A DNA stretch of 64,000 bases, from assembly GCA_000320545.1 (NCBI GenBank), contig ADNK01000436.1:1-64000 (forward strand). Direction: 5' to 3'. Below the pieces are notes generated by a model. It had not been told where the DNA came from, ran no database searches, and saw only the letters and a list, made by a program, of their open reading frames with translations. Source of the stretch: Bigelowiella natans CCMP2755. Its lineage: Eukaryota > Cercozoa > Chlorarachniophyceae. A program made the position numbers and the translations under genes. Numbering within the stretch: position 1 is the stretch's first letter; each line of letters starts with the position of its first letter. Below, piece after piece: positions 29,702 through 42,820 of this stretch.

Positions 29702-31477
29702 CCGCTGGCTAATGCTCATCAGCAAGCGCATCATCTAATTAACGTATTGACAATGGCGATGATTCGCATAACGGATAGTGAGTTGCAGTGCGTGCAGCAA
29801 GAAAATCACTATGCAAGTCGAGTGCGAGCAGGCGCATGCGCATGCGTGAACGTGATATCTCAGCAGTTAATGTGCATGCGACACATGTCTGCCTCGTGAA
29901 TTGTGCAGCGAGTAGCACTACGTTTGATTGACAACCACTTTCGCTCTGCCATCATCCAATTGCTGGTCGGAATAGCGACCGGGAGCACGGTGCGCGCGTG
30001 CAGCTGTGCGGCAGCATGCATGATCCTCGCGCGTGCACAGATCTCCTTTTTTTTCATCACTACTTCCGCATCCATCTATCATCTAACTCATGGGAAACCC
30101 GATCATCTCACTACGAAACAAACACGGCGACTGGTACGATGCACTGGAAGTCGTCTTACTGCTACTAGGGCCATGCACAAATTTCTTTTGTCATTGCAAC
30201 TTTTCCATCATGCTCAGCCAAAGCTACTCTGCAGTGATCTCCCAGGAGGAAGAGTCTCTAGCTCTCCTTTCAGAACGAAGCCCCTGCATGTTCCACTCGA
30301 GGGAACGAAATTCGCACAATGGATGATGGTTTCCGCGACATATTGGAGTGCTTCGGAGCCTTCTTGTTTTCGTTTTTGCATCTCTTCCGAGGCCGCGGGC
30401 GGTTGTTTGATCTCTCGCTTAATCTCCCTTGTGTAGTTCGTCACAGTCGAGATCGCTTTGCGGACACCGACCAGTGAGTAGTCTCCGAAGTCCGATTGGG
30501 TAGCGAGATGTTCTTGGTAGCTCCTGCATGTGATTTGTTGAAAATGTGTGTTGCCCCCTCGGTAAGTGGGAGTAAGGGGCGAGAGTGCTTACAAGCTTGC
30601 AAGGGTGGGGGTGGTCCAGTATTTTTTGCACTGTTCCCACTCCACACAGTTTCCAAGAATGACCCCGTAGACATATCAGATCATCTGTCCGATGTACGAT
30701 GTTTCCGGGTCGGTTGTGATCTCTTAGCTCGGTGGAGTTGAGGAGTTAGGCTTGAGAGGGGGTAGGAAGAAAAGGAGGGGTTGTGGCACGGGATAATGGC
30801 TTTAGCCGAGGGCTACAGGATTTCTGGGAGAGATTGAACATCGAACATTGACTTTGAAATTGAAAATGTTCATTGGCATCAGAAACGTCATGCGACATCT
30901 TGAAAAAAGGCATCTTTATGATTGATTTCAGCATAGTACTCCTTATTAGTCGATAAAGTGAAGGCTACATCGAATCGATTTTATTGTCGCACCTTGCAAA
31001 ATACATGCATTACAGACTTCATCCTGCAAAAACCGGCCAACACCCACACGCGCCCAGTTTGTCTCATTCATGGATTTCAATGGATTTCAATGGATTTCAA
31101 TGGATTTTCAATGGATTTCCTGGATTTCATGCCTTCATGAAAAGCGACATTAGTTTTTGTCAAGTTTTTTTCAAATAATGTCTTAAAACAGAAGAAATAA
31201 ATGCCCAGCATTTCCCAGATTTCAGGATTCCGGTTTTCATGTGTCCGGATTCCGTAGTTCAACATCTGGACCGAGAAAATGATAAATTTCGATAAATCCA
31301 GGATATTCTTGTTATTTTTCGGATGCGTCATGATAAAAGAGTTGACGTTCGTTGTGATTCGCAAACTCCACAATAGTGTCGCCACTTACGACGGTGTCGT
31401 AGGGAATTTAGAAATAACCTTAATAATTGTACTCGTGTCGCATAGGGGGAGAGGAAGGGGGAGAGGAAGGGGGAGAG
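29702..31477. other. Gene-poor spacer
   Basis: No splice-bounded coding signal was seen on either strand. The first part is TGCATG-rich (for example GCGCATGCGCATGCGTG near 29830). The second part carries a short tandem array (31071-31128) and a TACGAC/GTCGTA hairpin at 31387-31401. A (GGGGAGA)n run immediately precedes the next start codon. Confidence 0.5.
31071..31128. repeat. Short tandem array of about 11 nt units (TGGATTTCAA)
   Basis: Five to six units of TGGATTTCAA with small length changes (one unit has an extra T). The family continues loosely to about 31140. It lies upstream of the SKP1/WD40 gene. Confidence 0.85.
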
Positions 31478-33512
31478 ATGGAGGTTGAAACCCACCCGAG
31501 CCCTTTGGAAGTCAGCTTGCCCCGCATCGTTGTTCTGGTAGCAAATGATCGTAAGGAGGTGGAATTGAAAATGGAACACGCATGCATAAGTCGCAACATT
31601 AGGAAACGTGTTGAAGAGCTTTTCCGTATTGGGGGATTACTCTTGAGGAACGAACAAAACACCCCGCATCCAGCCCCTCGCATCGAAACTGGTATCTCCG
31701 CAGAATGCCTTTATTCTGTGACTCAGTTCATGCAGTTCTGTGCTGGGAATGACCTAGCCAGCCCAATGTTGCCAATCAGAAGTCCAATACTCTCTGCGGC
31801 ATACGATTCCACCGCCTCTACGTTGCGAATCAGTGAAATGATCAACAACCTAGCTAAAAACCGTCATTCTTTGTACGAGTTGTTGGATGCCGCAGTAAAA
31901 CTTATTATACCAGGACTTAAGTGGGTCTGCGTTGTGAAAATAGCCTGCCTCCTTCTCTCTGTAGACATAGAGGATATTGATCGCGTCCTTGATCCACACA
32001 TCCGTGATGGCAGCTTGCGAGAACCAAAAAAGGGAATAGAAAGAGGCTCATTTGTTCAAAGTATTCAACCAAGAGAGAACGAGGCAATTGCAACTCTGGA
32101 AAGAGAAAGAGGCGCAGAAGTATTAGCGGTAGGAGAAGAAAGATGCATCAGTATGCAAGAAGATGAATATACCTTGCTTGAAATTGAAAGCGAAAATGAC
32201 GACAATGTGCAAAAGAGCGATTGCGAAGTTGGAGACGAAATAAATAGGGCTGGATATGACGATAGAAAATGTGAACAATATCGACATTCGCGAGTATCCA
32301 ATTTTTTACATTCTAGCTCGCATGTCTGGAGCTGTGCCCTCTCTTGTAACGGGGAGGTTGGCTTGTTGGCTGCAAATGATAGCAACGAGTGTTCCATCTT
32401 AAAACGCGATGGGACCTCCACTACTCCGCTCATAGCCGGGATCCCACTCAGATGCCGCATTTCACACGATGGGCGGCGTGCTGTTACAGCAGGGAACAGG
32501 AACACATGCTATTTTTGGAACGTCGAAAATGGAGAAAGACTCTGGCTCATGGAAGGTGATCCTCCAAGATCTTGCAGTCTCTCCGCAGACGGGCGCTTCG
32601 TGGTCTCGGCGTCAGAGTTGAAGAACACCGTCACAGTGTGGGATACCCTAGAACAGAAACAGGTCCATACCTTTTCGCATCAAGATGTCTACGATTGTGC
32701 CATCTCGAGGAACGGTACGCACGTGGTTACGGCGTCACTCAAAGACTTGGTGATATGGCATATCTCCGGCAGGAAGAGAAGGGAATTCAATGGCCTCAGC
32801 GCTCCGTGCGACATCTCGTGTGACAATTCTGTCATTCTCTGTCAGAATGTTAAAGAGTCGGGTGCAGTAATACTCGATTCTAAATCGGGAAGTATCCTCT
32901 CAAAAATGTAAATTTTAACTTATTTTGAAGAAGAGAGTGCATGGCGATTTTGTGTACATTGTGTGTTTGTAGGTGTAGTGGCAAGCGGATTGTAGATTGC
33001 GAACTCTCTTCTGACGCATCAATGGCGCTTATCTCGGGAATGACAGGAAAGTGTACCCTTTGGAGTCTTAAACGAAAAGATTCTTCCTTTCGTCATGAAG
33101 CTATATTGGTTGCAAGTTACTGTGGGCGAACTGGAGCGTTATCCCCGGACGGACACTGCGTACTTTTAGCTAAAGTCAATGGCGAATGCGAGCTTCATGA
33201 CCATCTTCATTTCATAGAGGTAAATTACCATTCGAGCATGAAATGCAAGAGGGTAAGGAGCAGTAGAGATACTTGTTTCATACTCATATTTAAAACACTT
33301 CAAGTACCTATTGACTACAGTAAAACCTTGTGTTACTAACCATGACACCGCTAACTATCTCAAACATCAATTTGCCAAACATATAAACATTGCACCAGGC
33401 TTCGACCGTGCTTAAAATTCTCAAACGCGACTTGACTGGTCGCCTCCGCACGACACACGAAGATATTCTCCGGGCACTGTTTCATAATTGGCAAGCAAAA
33501 GTCGAACAGTGA
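31478..33512 (+). CDS. SKP1-like domain fused to WD40 repeats
   Basis: Exons 31478-32907, 32973-33219 and 33399-33512 (TGA) give 596 aa in phase. The start is the ATG after a purine run; the frame stays open upstream but without a better ATG. Residues about 10-190 read like SKP1/BTB: PRIVVLVANDRKEVELK, ISRNIRKRVEELF, ISAECLYSVTQFMQFC, then LYELLDAAVKLI and VVKIACLLLSVDIEDID. In SKP1 the last part (FELILAANYLxIKxLLDL) binds F-boxes. An acidic linker follows, then at least six WD40-like blades (CALSCNGEVGLLAAND, CRISHDGRRAVTAG, CSLSADGRFVVSAS then VTVWD, CAISRNGTHVVTAS, CELSSDASMALISG then CTLWS). The C-terminal exon is helical and basic. SKP1 normally stands alone as a cullin adaptor and WD40 propellers are usually on F-box proteins, so this could be a one-chain adaptor and receptor. 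Function is inferred. Confidence 0.72.
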
Positions 33513-33768
33513 GGAGAAGGTCACATCTGAATCACAACAGCATGCACCACACTCAGATTGGGCCAAAATTATAACTTTTCCATGTGTTTAAGTAAGATGC
33601 TGTGCGGGAGCTTTGGACACACACCATATCAATATGGGGTAACATCATGCTTGTCATTGCGGCTGCAGGAGCACTAAAAATGTTGTGTGCTCGCTCATCA
33701 AATGAACACTGAGCATCCGCTGGCACTGCAGAACATCACATCATTGCACATCATGATGAGTGATGCAA

Positions 33769-34239
33769 TCAATGCCATCTCCATGCACAATTTTTGTAGC
33801 ATGCTGAGTCATAGCTGCCTGCTCGATGTCTAGATGTGTCCACATTTTGTGCAAGAAATGGGGCCGCGATGCAGGCCGCCATTTTCATTGAACTGTGCAT
33901 TGCAGAGCAAAACAGACACAGCAATGCAACATGCGACGCGTGGAATATTTCATGTTTGAGATTCACAAAGCAATAATTTCGTTTGACTTCTGTCCTCAGC
34001 ATGCATGTTACTTCACTAGCTGCCAGCTTACAGTGCTTTTTTTTTCTAGCTGCCATAATCATATAAGATATAATCGCTTTCCTAACGCTTTTTGCCGCTC
34101 TACATGTGCCCTTCGCTGCGTAAGATGCTGCTTGATTCTCGTCTATGTACAATCAGCACAAAAAAGTATAAGATGGAAGGAATGTCAAAATATCATAAAT
34201 ATGTACACACACACACACACACATGTATGCATTAATATG

Positions 34240-34285
<46 letters not shown>

Positions 34286-35020
34286 CCAGTTGTTGTCTTG
34301 CCCGTGCAAGGGAATGCGTATGCTGGCCCTGTGCGTACAAAACCACACATCATACTTAAATCCTGTAGAACAAAAAAGCTTGTGCACAACATATAAAACA
34401 CACGCACAAAAACACACACACACACACACACACACACAGACGCACACGTGGATATACATTGTGTATATGAGTGTGTGTGTATTTGTGTGCGAGTGCGTGT
34501 GTATGTGTGTGACCTCTCACCTTTGTGTATTTATAAGTCACATTTGTGGTCATTCCTGCATTCCATGGGATAAACTCACCCCTTCCCGCTTCAATCAAAT
34601 GTCCCTTTTTCTAGTCAATGTCGTGGGAGGAGGAGGGTGATGGGGGATTCATATCCAATGTAGCATTGATTACCATATTAATGGCGGCAAGACGGTTAGC
34701 AAGATAAGGATGGTAATAAGACTGATTTCCTCTCTTCCTTTTCCCGCCTCTGTGTGGTGAGATTAGTGCTCGATTGTGTGTCGCCCCCGTTAGCATTATT
34801 TACGTATTCGTATGAGTGGTCACTTTCATTTTCGGCGGTTCAGTACCCTCACAGAGAATCGTCGCTTCCATATTTCTTCGAGACTTTTCGCACCAGAATT
34901 GAGTTGCACCAAAAAGTTTTCATACTCACGTACACACTCAAATGCACATGCACACATGTGCCCAAGATTTTTTTTGAATGTAATAGATCAAGGTAAACGA
35001 CTTTTTTATTTAATGTGTAA

Positions 35021-35064
<44 letters not shown>

Positions 35065-35616
35065 TTGTGTATTGTATATATGCTTATACAGAGATATATG
35101 TTCGTGCATGTGTGGATTATATTTACGTGAATACATGCTGCAGCATCTTTTTTTGATGGGAGGACTAATATCATCATTATTTCTAAAATGAGACAACCGT
35201 AGCTCGACACCATCTCTGAGCTCCCTCGCATGATTGGGAGGATACGCTGCAAAGCTTCCAATCTGCAAGATCATATCATTGCAAAATGTTGTGGGTGCAG
35301 CTGTGCTTTACGTTGTTCTAATTCATTTGTACATAGTAGAAGATATTTGACTCAGAGTCTTCAAAAAACTCAAAAAGAATTTCAATGACCAAGCATTTTA
35401 GTGCATACTCTATGCCTAACTCACATGCTACATTCCTTCAAAACACTGGTTGTATGTGTAACGTTCGTCGGTGTGTTTCTCCTTACACTTCCTGCCCTGC
35501 GTTGTGCCTCGGCTCCTCGTTGTTCTTGGAGTGCGAGTTTCGGGTTTATCAATCGTCTCTACAAGAGTGTAGTCGTGTTGAAGCAGAAGTACAACGTACA
35601 TAAACACGATATTTTA

Positions 35617-35666
<50 letters not shown>

Positions 35667-36559
35667 TAGAGAGCGAGCGAGATAGGGAGGGGAAAGGACC
35701 AGTTTTTGCAGTTACCCACCTCCTCCTCAACATTTCCCAGAGCAATACTACGAGCTTCGTGCTGGCCCTGTTCATGAAGTTTCGACCGCATTAGATGAAT
35801 AGTTACGCTCTAGGCAATTACGGTTTCTAAGCACGTACACGTGACGTGTGCAACTACGAGCTCATGCTCGGTGCATTATTCGCTCTTCTTGTTGACTTAC
35901 CGCACTGAAGTAGTACGGAGTGTGCGCATCGAGGTCTTCTTCCCACACTCGAAATCTCTGGTCGAACAACCGGCTACAGAGAGCCACACTAGGAATAGTC
36001 AAAGCTTTAGGGAGGGAGAATTCAGGGGGGGGAAGAAAGTCTTAAATCATTACCTTGCTCGATTATCGACGTCTACAATCGGCAGAGGATATCTGTCCCC
36101 CCTTCGTGATTTGACGTCATGCTGCTCCTTTCCCTCGACCATTATACTGATTCAAACCTATCCTTGTGTAGCAACGAGGGTTTGGGGCTTATGCTTTCTC
36201 TCTATATTTCCCACTAGGTGTACTCGTTTTGGTTGGGGGAGGTCACGAGGGCCATTTGGCGCGAAATGGAGCAATAAGACGTAAATCCTGAGAGTGAAAT
36301 TCATCTTATTCTATATATCCAGTGAATTCATGTTCAACGACAACCCCAAAAAACTTATATTTAAAGTGTGAAGGCTAGCTATTGGTAGCTTGCAACGGCT
36401 ATGAACGTTGAGCCGCCAAATTAAAAATTCGAATTTCATTTTTTTCTCGTTCATGTTCCAGTCGATGTCCTCCCGTGGGTCCTCCAGGTCATCTGTCTGT
36501 CTGATGAGCTTTTTGGGTTTCACTCTTTGATCTTCGGTGACACCCTCATTCTTCTTCAT
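33769..36559 (-). CDS. Hypothetical protein, about 350 aa, nine exons
   Basis: Exons: 36559-36407 (ATG), 36287-36247, 35988-35901 (donor GTAAGT), 35809-35720, 35262-35198, 34749-34674, 34610-34521, 34362-34287, 34142-33769 (TGA). Total 1053 nt, in phase throughout. I do not recognise it. The N-terminus is charged (DDLEDPREDIDWNMNEKK). A WW-like stretch follows (FRVWEEDLDAHTPYYFSA), but the second WW tryptophan is not seen. Well-ordered segments downstream are IGSFAAYPPNHARELRDGV, YYHPYLANRLAAINMKKG and MMCGFVRTGPAYAFP. The last exon runs on for 120 codons into TGCATG-rich repeat-like DNA. Its C-terminus is rich in Cys, His and Met and may be recently acquired or mis-modelled. The second exon (41 nt) is the weakest. 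Confidence 0.6.
34240..34283. repeat. (TA)n microsatellite at a splice donor
   Basis: A TA run starts directly after the donor of the exon at 34362-34287 on the minus strand. Confidence 0.9.
35620..35663. repeat. (CA)n microsatellite
   Basis: About 44 nt of uninterrupted CA in an intron of the minus-strand gene at 33769-36559. Confidence 0.9.
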
Positions 36560-37811
36560 TAATTCATTTTGCACTGATGCATCAGACCTGGTGATTTTTT
36601 TTTTTCCGTGGTGATCTTGTTGATTGCGGGGGAAATCTCTGCAAGTCACCAATTTCAAGTCACGTGTCAGTGGCCGACGTCTGCGAAACGAACACTCGAA
36701 TTTTCGCGGTCCTCAATTGACAAGTGGATGAGATGGCACATCAAATGATCCTTTTAGCTGCACCAAATAACTTCGTTGTTTGCACGTTCACAGTGAGCTT
36801 GTGCTTCCGGTGATCCTTTCAATGAGCCTGACCTGTCTGACCGCACGATGCTTGCACTTCCTCACCTCCTCACCTGCCATGAACGAGTGACAGCAAGTCC
36901 AGGGGCCGTGGTGTGCCAGTGGGTGCAAAAGAAACTGTCAATTTTCCTTCATGTCCTTGCTGTCTGAAGAGCAAGTGGACAAGTTGACACTTCTGATGAT
37001 CCTTTCAGCTGCATCATCGTGCGCACAGCACTCAAACCACTTCGTTCACTGGTCCATCCATCCACTCATGTGCATTCGAACATCTCACTTTCCACAGTGG
37101 TGGTCTTGCTTCATGGGAGATGGTGCGTGATGCTGGTCACTTTTGATAATCTGTTCGCCGGCTGCATGGCCATTCGAAGTCGCAAACTAGCTTCGTTTGT
37201 TCACTCACGACTTGCTGTTCGTTCTCTCGCATCGCAACTTCTGCCATCCGCACGACAACGTGCCGCGCTGCAAACTTCAGAGCTCGCATCGAACCAACTT
37301 TGCGCTTCTTCACGTCACTTTTTGACCGTGCACCTGATGTGTTTTTCCGAGATGCTCCACGTCGAGCATGCACACGCATCTTGCTAGCTAAACACATGGC
37401 TAGATGGGCTGCTGTGCGCAAGGGTGTCTCAATGCTCAGATGACATCACTGCTTTCCCTGATGGCACTGCAGTTACGCCGGCCACGGCACGCAACGCTAA
37501 CTAATGCTGCGCTTGTTGTGTTCTTTGAAGAAGACACATCATCCTTAGCCATGAATGCACTGCAATCTAGACAATCGAGACAAGTTCAACGCGGAACATC
37601 GGCGACGATGTGCCATGCAAGTGCATGTGCAAAAGTCAAATGCGCCGGGGGTGCAGGCTAGATGAAGACCGTGCTAGCGTGGGGAAAAGAATTGCTAGAA
37701 CTGGATAATCTGGACGACGAACTTCCAAGATGCGTGCACAAAAACTGTGCAGCGGCACTCGGCGGACATATTTCCAGAGAATTTATAAATTTAACCAACT
37801 TGATAGCTAGT
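36560..37811. other. Gene-poor TGCATG-rich spacer
   Basis: No credible exon was seen. Phrases such as TGATCCTTTCAGCTGCATCA and GATCCTTTTAGCTGCACCAAA recur at about 36748, 36810 and 36993, which suggests a decayed repeat. ORFs on both strands here are short and unsupported. Confidence 0.5.
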
Positions 37812-39405
37812 TTAGTGTTTTAATGAGACATCCACAATGCTTGCGTTACGAATCTCATAATTGTGGCGTTCTTTGGTATGCAGATGATGCAAGCCACCAG
37901 GCTCACAGCCGTCATCAACCTCGCTGGACGCTGTCCCGAGGTACTCGTCATTTGCGACATTGTAGATGTCATCGTCATCGAATGGATTGTACTTGAATGC
38001 ATGCTCATAGGGATGCTGCTGCTGTAGATTATGGCCACTGGTGATAATACCCTTACTACCATTTCTACAATGGAGTTCCAACCCATCATCCCTGGCTATT
38101 GTCCAGGGCATGTCGTTGAGCGAGAACGGCGGTGGCGGTATGCCCATCTCCATCGTCAAGCACCCCTCCACACTATCCTCGCTCATCCTCTCTTCTAAGT
38201 CCTCCCCAGGAGGCGGGGATGGGAGTAAACAGCTACGCCTATACCGCTCCTCCTTTCCTTCATTACTCCTACTTTCATTAAAATGGCTATTTTCCACTCC
38301 TCTTGTCACAATCCCCGTAGATGTAGAGGCGTGATTCGCAGTCAACAGATTGTTTTGCCGAATATTTTCGGCCTTTGACCCAGCATGAGAGGCACAATCG
38401 ATCACAGATGATATTGACTGCTTGTTCTGCTGCAGAAGATCTTCCTCTCCTATCCTCCTTCCACGCGCGTTGATGTTAAACGAACCATGATCGTATTTTT
38501 GCCTCTTTTGGAGAGCTCGCTGTTCTGCTTCAGACCGGTATCTAAACATTTCATAAAGAAAAAGGTGTTTTGAAGCAGTAGCCGCCGCGGCAGCGGTAGC
38601 ATCGTAGAGTAGTAGCAGCAGTAGTAGTAATAGTAGAAGTAGATGTGATAATGTGTCGAAGAAGTTTGAATTTCAATTGCTTTCCTCCAATTGTTAATTG
38701 CCGCTATTAGTTTATATTGTAGCTTCTTGTGTATCACAACAAGCATCATAAATAGAAGTCAACATCAGCATCTTCATGACCCCCATCATCCACTGCATCA
38801 TCCTTGACTACAACAACGACAACAGCAACAACATATAAAATGGGCAATTCACGATGACAACATGTCATTACTGCTTGTGAAAGATGTGTCCTCTCGGAAG
38901 CATGATGTCCTCTGCTCGTTCTATCAAATCAAAGCCCGTCCCTGTGCATCCATGCAGCAGTGACATGACAACGTCTCAATGGACTCCCCGCCAAACAAAA
39001 GAATAAAAACCAAACGATGGACTCTCCCTCTCTTTCAGCAGCGAACGATAACAACTGCGGTGCATACTTAGAACGGCACCAGTATTACATTTAACAGCAA
39101 TTCTGCGTCGTATTATCAGGAAAACAAAGAAGGGAATTTAGGAGGAATCTGCTACCGGATGGGAGAACGTAGTTGTAAGCCCTGAAAACACGAAAATAAT
39201 AATTGGAGACCATCACCATCAGGCAACCCCCCCCTCCCAACCGCTACACATGTACACAGAGAGGGAGGGAGGGAGATGTATCGCGTAAGTATTTGTGCTT
39301 GTATGTGCATATGTTTATATGTATCTGTATTCGAAATTTATGTGTTTGTGTGTGTTTGTGTGTGTGTGTGTGTGTGTTTGTGTGTGATACTTAGAGAGAG
39401 GGAGG

Positions 39406-39457
<52 letters not shown>

Positions 39458-41453
39458 AACATAACGAAAATAGAACGGATCACTTTTCCTCCTTCGACAT
39501 ATTTGTGAACGGATTTTGACGCCATAAGTCGTAAATAGGCGGAGTATTTGGAGAAATTATCCTAATAATACCAGCGAACGTGTTTTAGCGTATTAGATGC
39601 AGATATATACATATCAAACAGAGTGATACTTTTAAACGGAAAAATTCTAAAGTAAGACAAAAAACAAAATTCCACAATATGCCAAGCGTTGTTGTCGTTG
39701 TTGAGACGACACGTCCTATCTATCTACAGCAGCTTGGGGAGTCACAGCTCGATAGGAGAAAATTGATGAGCCTAGGTGCTCCTTTGGCGATGTGTCAGAA
39801 AAGACGACAGCCCCTTTTCCTCCGTTAGATGTGTAGAGGAAGAAAAGAAAGCAGACAATCTTGCGATCTACTGTTTTCCACCTGAGAAGGCGCTGCGTGA
39901 AGTTGAAGAAAGAGCTGTCTCGTAACCGTAACGACTCAATCGCTAACACCTGCATTAATGTAAAAACTCACAGACGCACGCACTCCCCCGCCCTCATCCC
40001 CAGCTACTACCACTGCCGCCACACTTTTAAAATACACAATGAAACAGATTTTGGAGAATCCTTCCTCCACGACAATTTCTACTATTTCTACAACTACTGC
40101 CACAACTACAACTGCAAGACCTAGGTACAACTACCGGCTCCCTGTGCATTACGATCCACAACACCAGCTCCCTGCCGATATATCATCGGGGAACAACCAA
40201 CCGCAAGAACAATAACGACACAAACAAACAAACAAAACAAGAAGCTCTCGTAAATAAGCGGCTACTCGCAGTATTATGATGATGAGCATCAGCATAGCAA
40301 ACCGCCCCCCTCCTCCCACAGATGCATGCATCATAATCGGCAAAACTGAACCGAATGCCGGACGATGATCGAGCGACATCATAGCCATTGCACGTCATAA
40401 TTCTAAATCAACATAAACTGCTTGTACAACGAAGAATCAACGCCGTCGATGCTCTCTCTGGTCCTTGTCCACACATCGATCGTCATCATTGCGCCAGCAG
40501 CACAAAAAGACAGAGTACCTCAGAGCTGGGTTCTTGCACACCTCCGCCACTTCGTCGTCGTTCGCGATCGCATCGAGTGAGGAGCGGCTGATGCCGATCT
40601 GTGCGTAGATTGTTAGATTGCTTGCTGTCGCTACTGATGTAGCGATGATGATGAAGACAGATTCGAAACACGTGGCAACCCATAAAGCTGACCTGATTGT
40701 ACTGGGAGCTCTCGAGTCGCTGCAATCTGAGAAGAGGTCGTGCATTAAATCAACACAATGGTTTCATCACGCAAAATTCAGATGCATTCCTAGACAAATC
40801 TCGACGTGGAACGGAAAGGGAATAAGAATAAGAATAATAACGAGAAGATTAATAGATATACTACTGATGTGTTTGAACAACATACACGTTCAGAGACAAA
40901 GTCTCTTAAAAGGCTAACGGACGCTAGGTGGTAAGACAGCTTCTACTCAGCACGCACCTCGGAATGTAGCGTATTGGAATCCGCCGATCGAGAGCCATAT
41001 CAACCTCCACTTCAACAACGGCATTCCGCTGCTGCTGTTGCTCCTTTGGACTCCCCCCCCCAGCACCGTCGTCTCCACCTCCGCCATCTAATGTTTGGTT
41101 GTTTCCACGAGCCCTCTGGACGGAGGCGATCAGCGCGAACTTGATTTCTTCAGGCACTCTGCGGCCATTTGTGATACCAACCATTACTGGGGGGTAGACG
41201 TCTTCGTCCCTGGGTCGCAGCGGACAACAACAAGTAGGAGGAGGAGGAGGAGATGGAGGAGGAGATGGAGGAGAGAAAAGAGCAAACCCTACGATGAGAG
41301 GAGCACGTGCACACGCATGCATGGATATGCAGTGGGTGCAATCACATCATACAAATTTGCATAAGGTGCGTATGTGTGTGTGTGGGTGTGTGTAGCTGTT
41401 CATTATCTCTGCTACTGCATACCAAAACTGTAGCTCCACTCTGTCTCGTCCAT
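37812..41453 (-). CDS. Hypothetical protein, at least seven exons
   Basis: Exons found: 41453-41423 (ATG), 41186-40958, 40726-40693, 40598-40519, [a gap where at least one exon is missing by phase], 39949-39882 and 38541-37812 (TAA). I do not recognise the family. The N-terminal part is compact (MDETEWSYSF, ITNGRRVPEEIKFALIASVQ, VDMALDRRIPIRYIPR). Then come helical stretches (SLDAIANDDEVAEVCKNPAL, VLAIESLRLRDSSFFNF) and a basic helix (YRSEAEQRALQKRQK). The final 220 residues are disordered, with a Pro-rich and acidic mix. A G-run in exon 2 encodes GGGG and could hide an indel. The 31-nt first exon rests on good acceptor/donor sites (41461, 41422) and on the phase match. Confidence 0.55.
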
Positions 41454-42820
41454 ACGGCCGCTACAAAAATAAGGATGTGTGCGCAGTAAGGGAAACCACA
41501 CAATACACAAACATGCGTGCGCGAAATTTAACACATGGAACTGAAGCACGAAAATGTATACATGCGTGTCGTGTAAACGCCCCACATATAAATCCTCTCT
41601 ACCCCCCACCCTACCCTACCCCACCCTGCCCCCCTTTGTTAAGATGAGGGCAGATCTCATTCACGATCAAGATTAGATATCCTATAGAACTATTTATTGT
41701 TCATTGCCTCTCACTGCTTTTATTTTGAATGGACAGCAGCAAAGCGGCGGCAGCATTCATTCACGCGTAAAGGGCCGGAATGGCTAACGATGCAAAAACA
41801 ATTTTTTGGCCGCCACTCCCATGGGACTATTTATTTTACTGAGGAAAGTGCAAAGATGTTAAGATGTCACATCTACTTACCCTTCGCACACACAACGGGC
41901 TGCCAACACTGATGAGTTTGGAGGTCAAGTGATAGGGAAAACAAAATATATATCAGGAGAAAGGAATCCATAGCGACTAGGACAAGTGTGTTTCATCGTA
42001 GTTGGAGGAGAGTGGCTGCGCTCGCAGAGCAGCAAGTACGGTCGTCAGTGCCTACCCCGTTTACATATGCACGGGGTATCCTTTGAATATGATAGAGTGG
42101 CACTGACTTGCCTGCAAAGTCGTTGTGTTCAAGACCTTATACGCATTCAATGCGTTTGTGCATATTATGGGGTTTTGTTTCGACATTTCATTACTCCTTT
42201 ATCATCATCGTGAGTTATTTCCAACACCGCCACCACCACCACCACTATCTACATCTTCTTATTGTTGCTATCACGTTTCATCTCACGTGAGGTTGATGTT
42301 CGTGGCGTTCGTGAGCTGAGAAAGGAGTACTCTTTTGAAGAAAGCCTATGTTTTACGCGCAGAAGTCATGCATGTTTTGATGCACACGCACATGCACACG
42401 TAGAGAGAAGAGAGAGGGGGGAGGGGAGGGGAGAGAGAGAGAGAGAAGAGAGAGAGAATGAGAATGGAGGTGGACATGTACCCTTCGAGGTGGGCGCTGG
42501 ATCGGTCCAAGAGAAAACCGCACAGAATCTAGTAGTAGTGTGTGTTATGTCTATGAGATGCGCGTGCGTTTGCCTTCCGAATTTGAATTTGCGAAACAAT
42601 GTAATACATCTTCGGAATTTGACATTCCTCAACTACAGACCGTCTGTCTTCTTCTCTTGCCACTCTCTCCATCGCCTACTTGCAGGGTTGCCGTAGTTAT
42701 GATACCTGAAATTATGTATTTTGTGAAGGGGGAGGGGGGGGAGAATTAAAATTGTTTCACAACGATCGAACAACTCTCGAACTAAGCAATGCAAGTCTTC
42801 TTTTGCAGGTTTTCTCATTC
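41454..42820. other. Intergenic stretch between two minus-strand genes
   Basis: No splice-bounded coding signal was found. It contains (CCACCA)n near 42230 and a purine (GA/GGA) run at 42404-42460. The 3' UTR of the small membrane-protein gene and the promoter of the downstream gene must lie here. Confidence 0.45.

Noticed and set aside
30090-30741. Overlapping ORFs on both strands in a gene-poor stretch
   Set aside because: No splice-consistent chain, no family resemblance, and TGCATG-rich composition as in other spacers.
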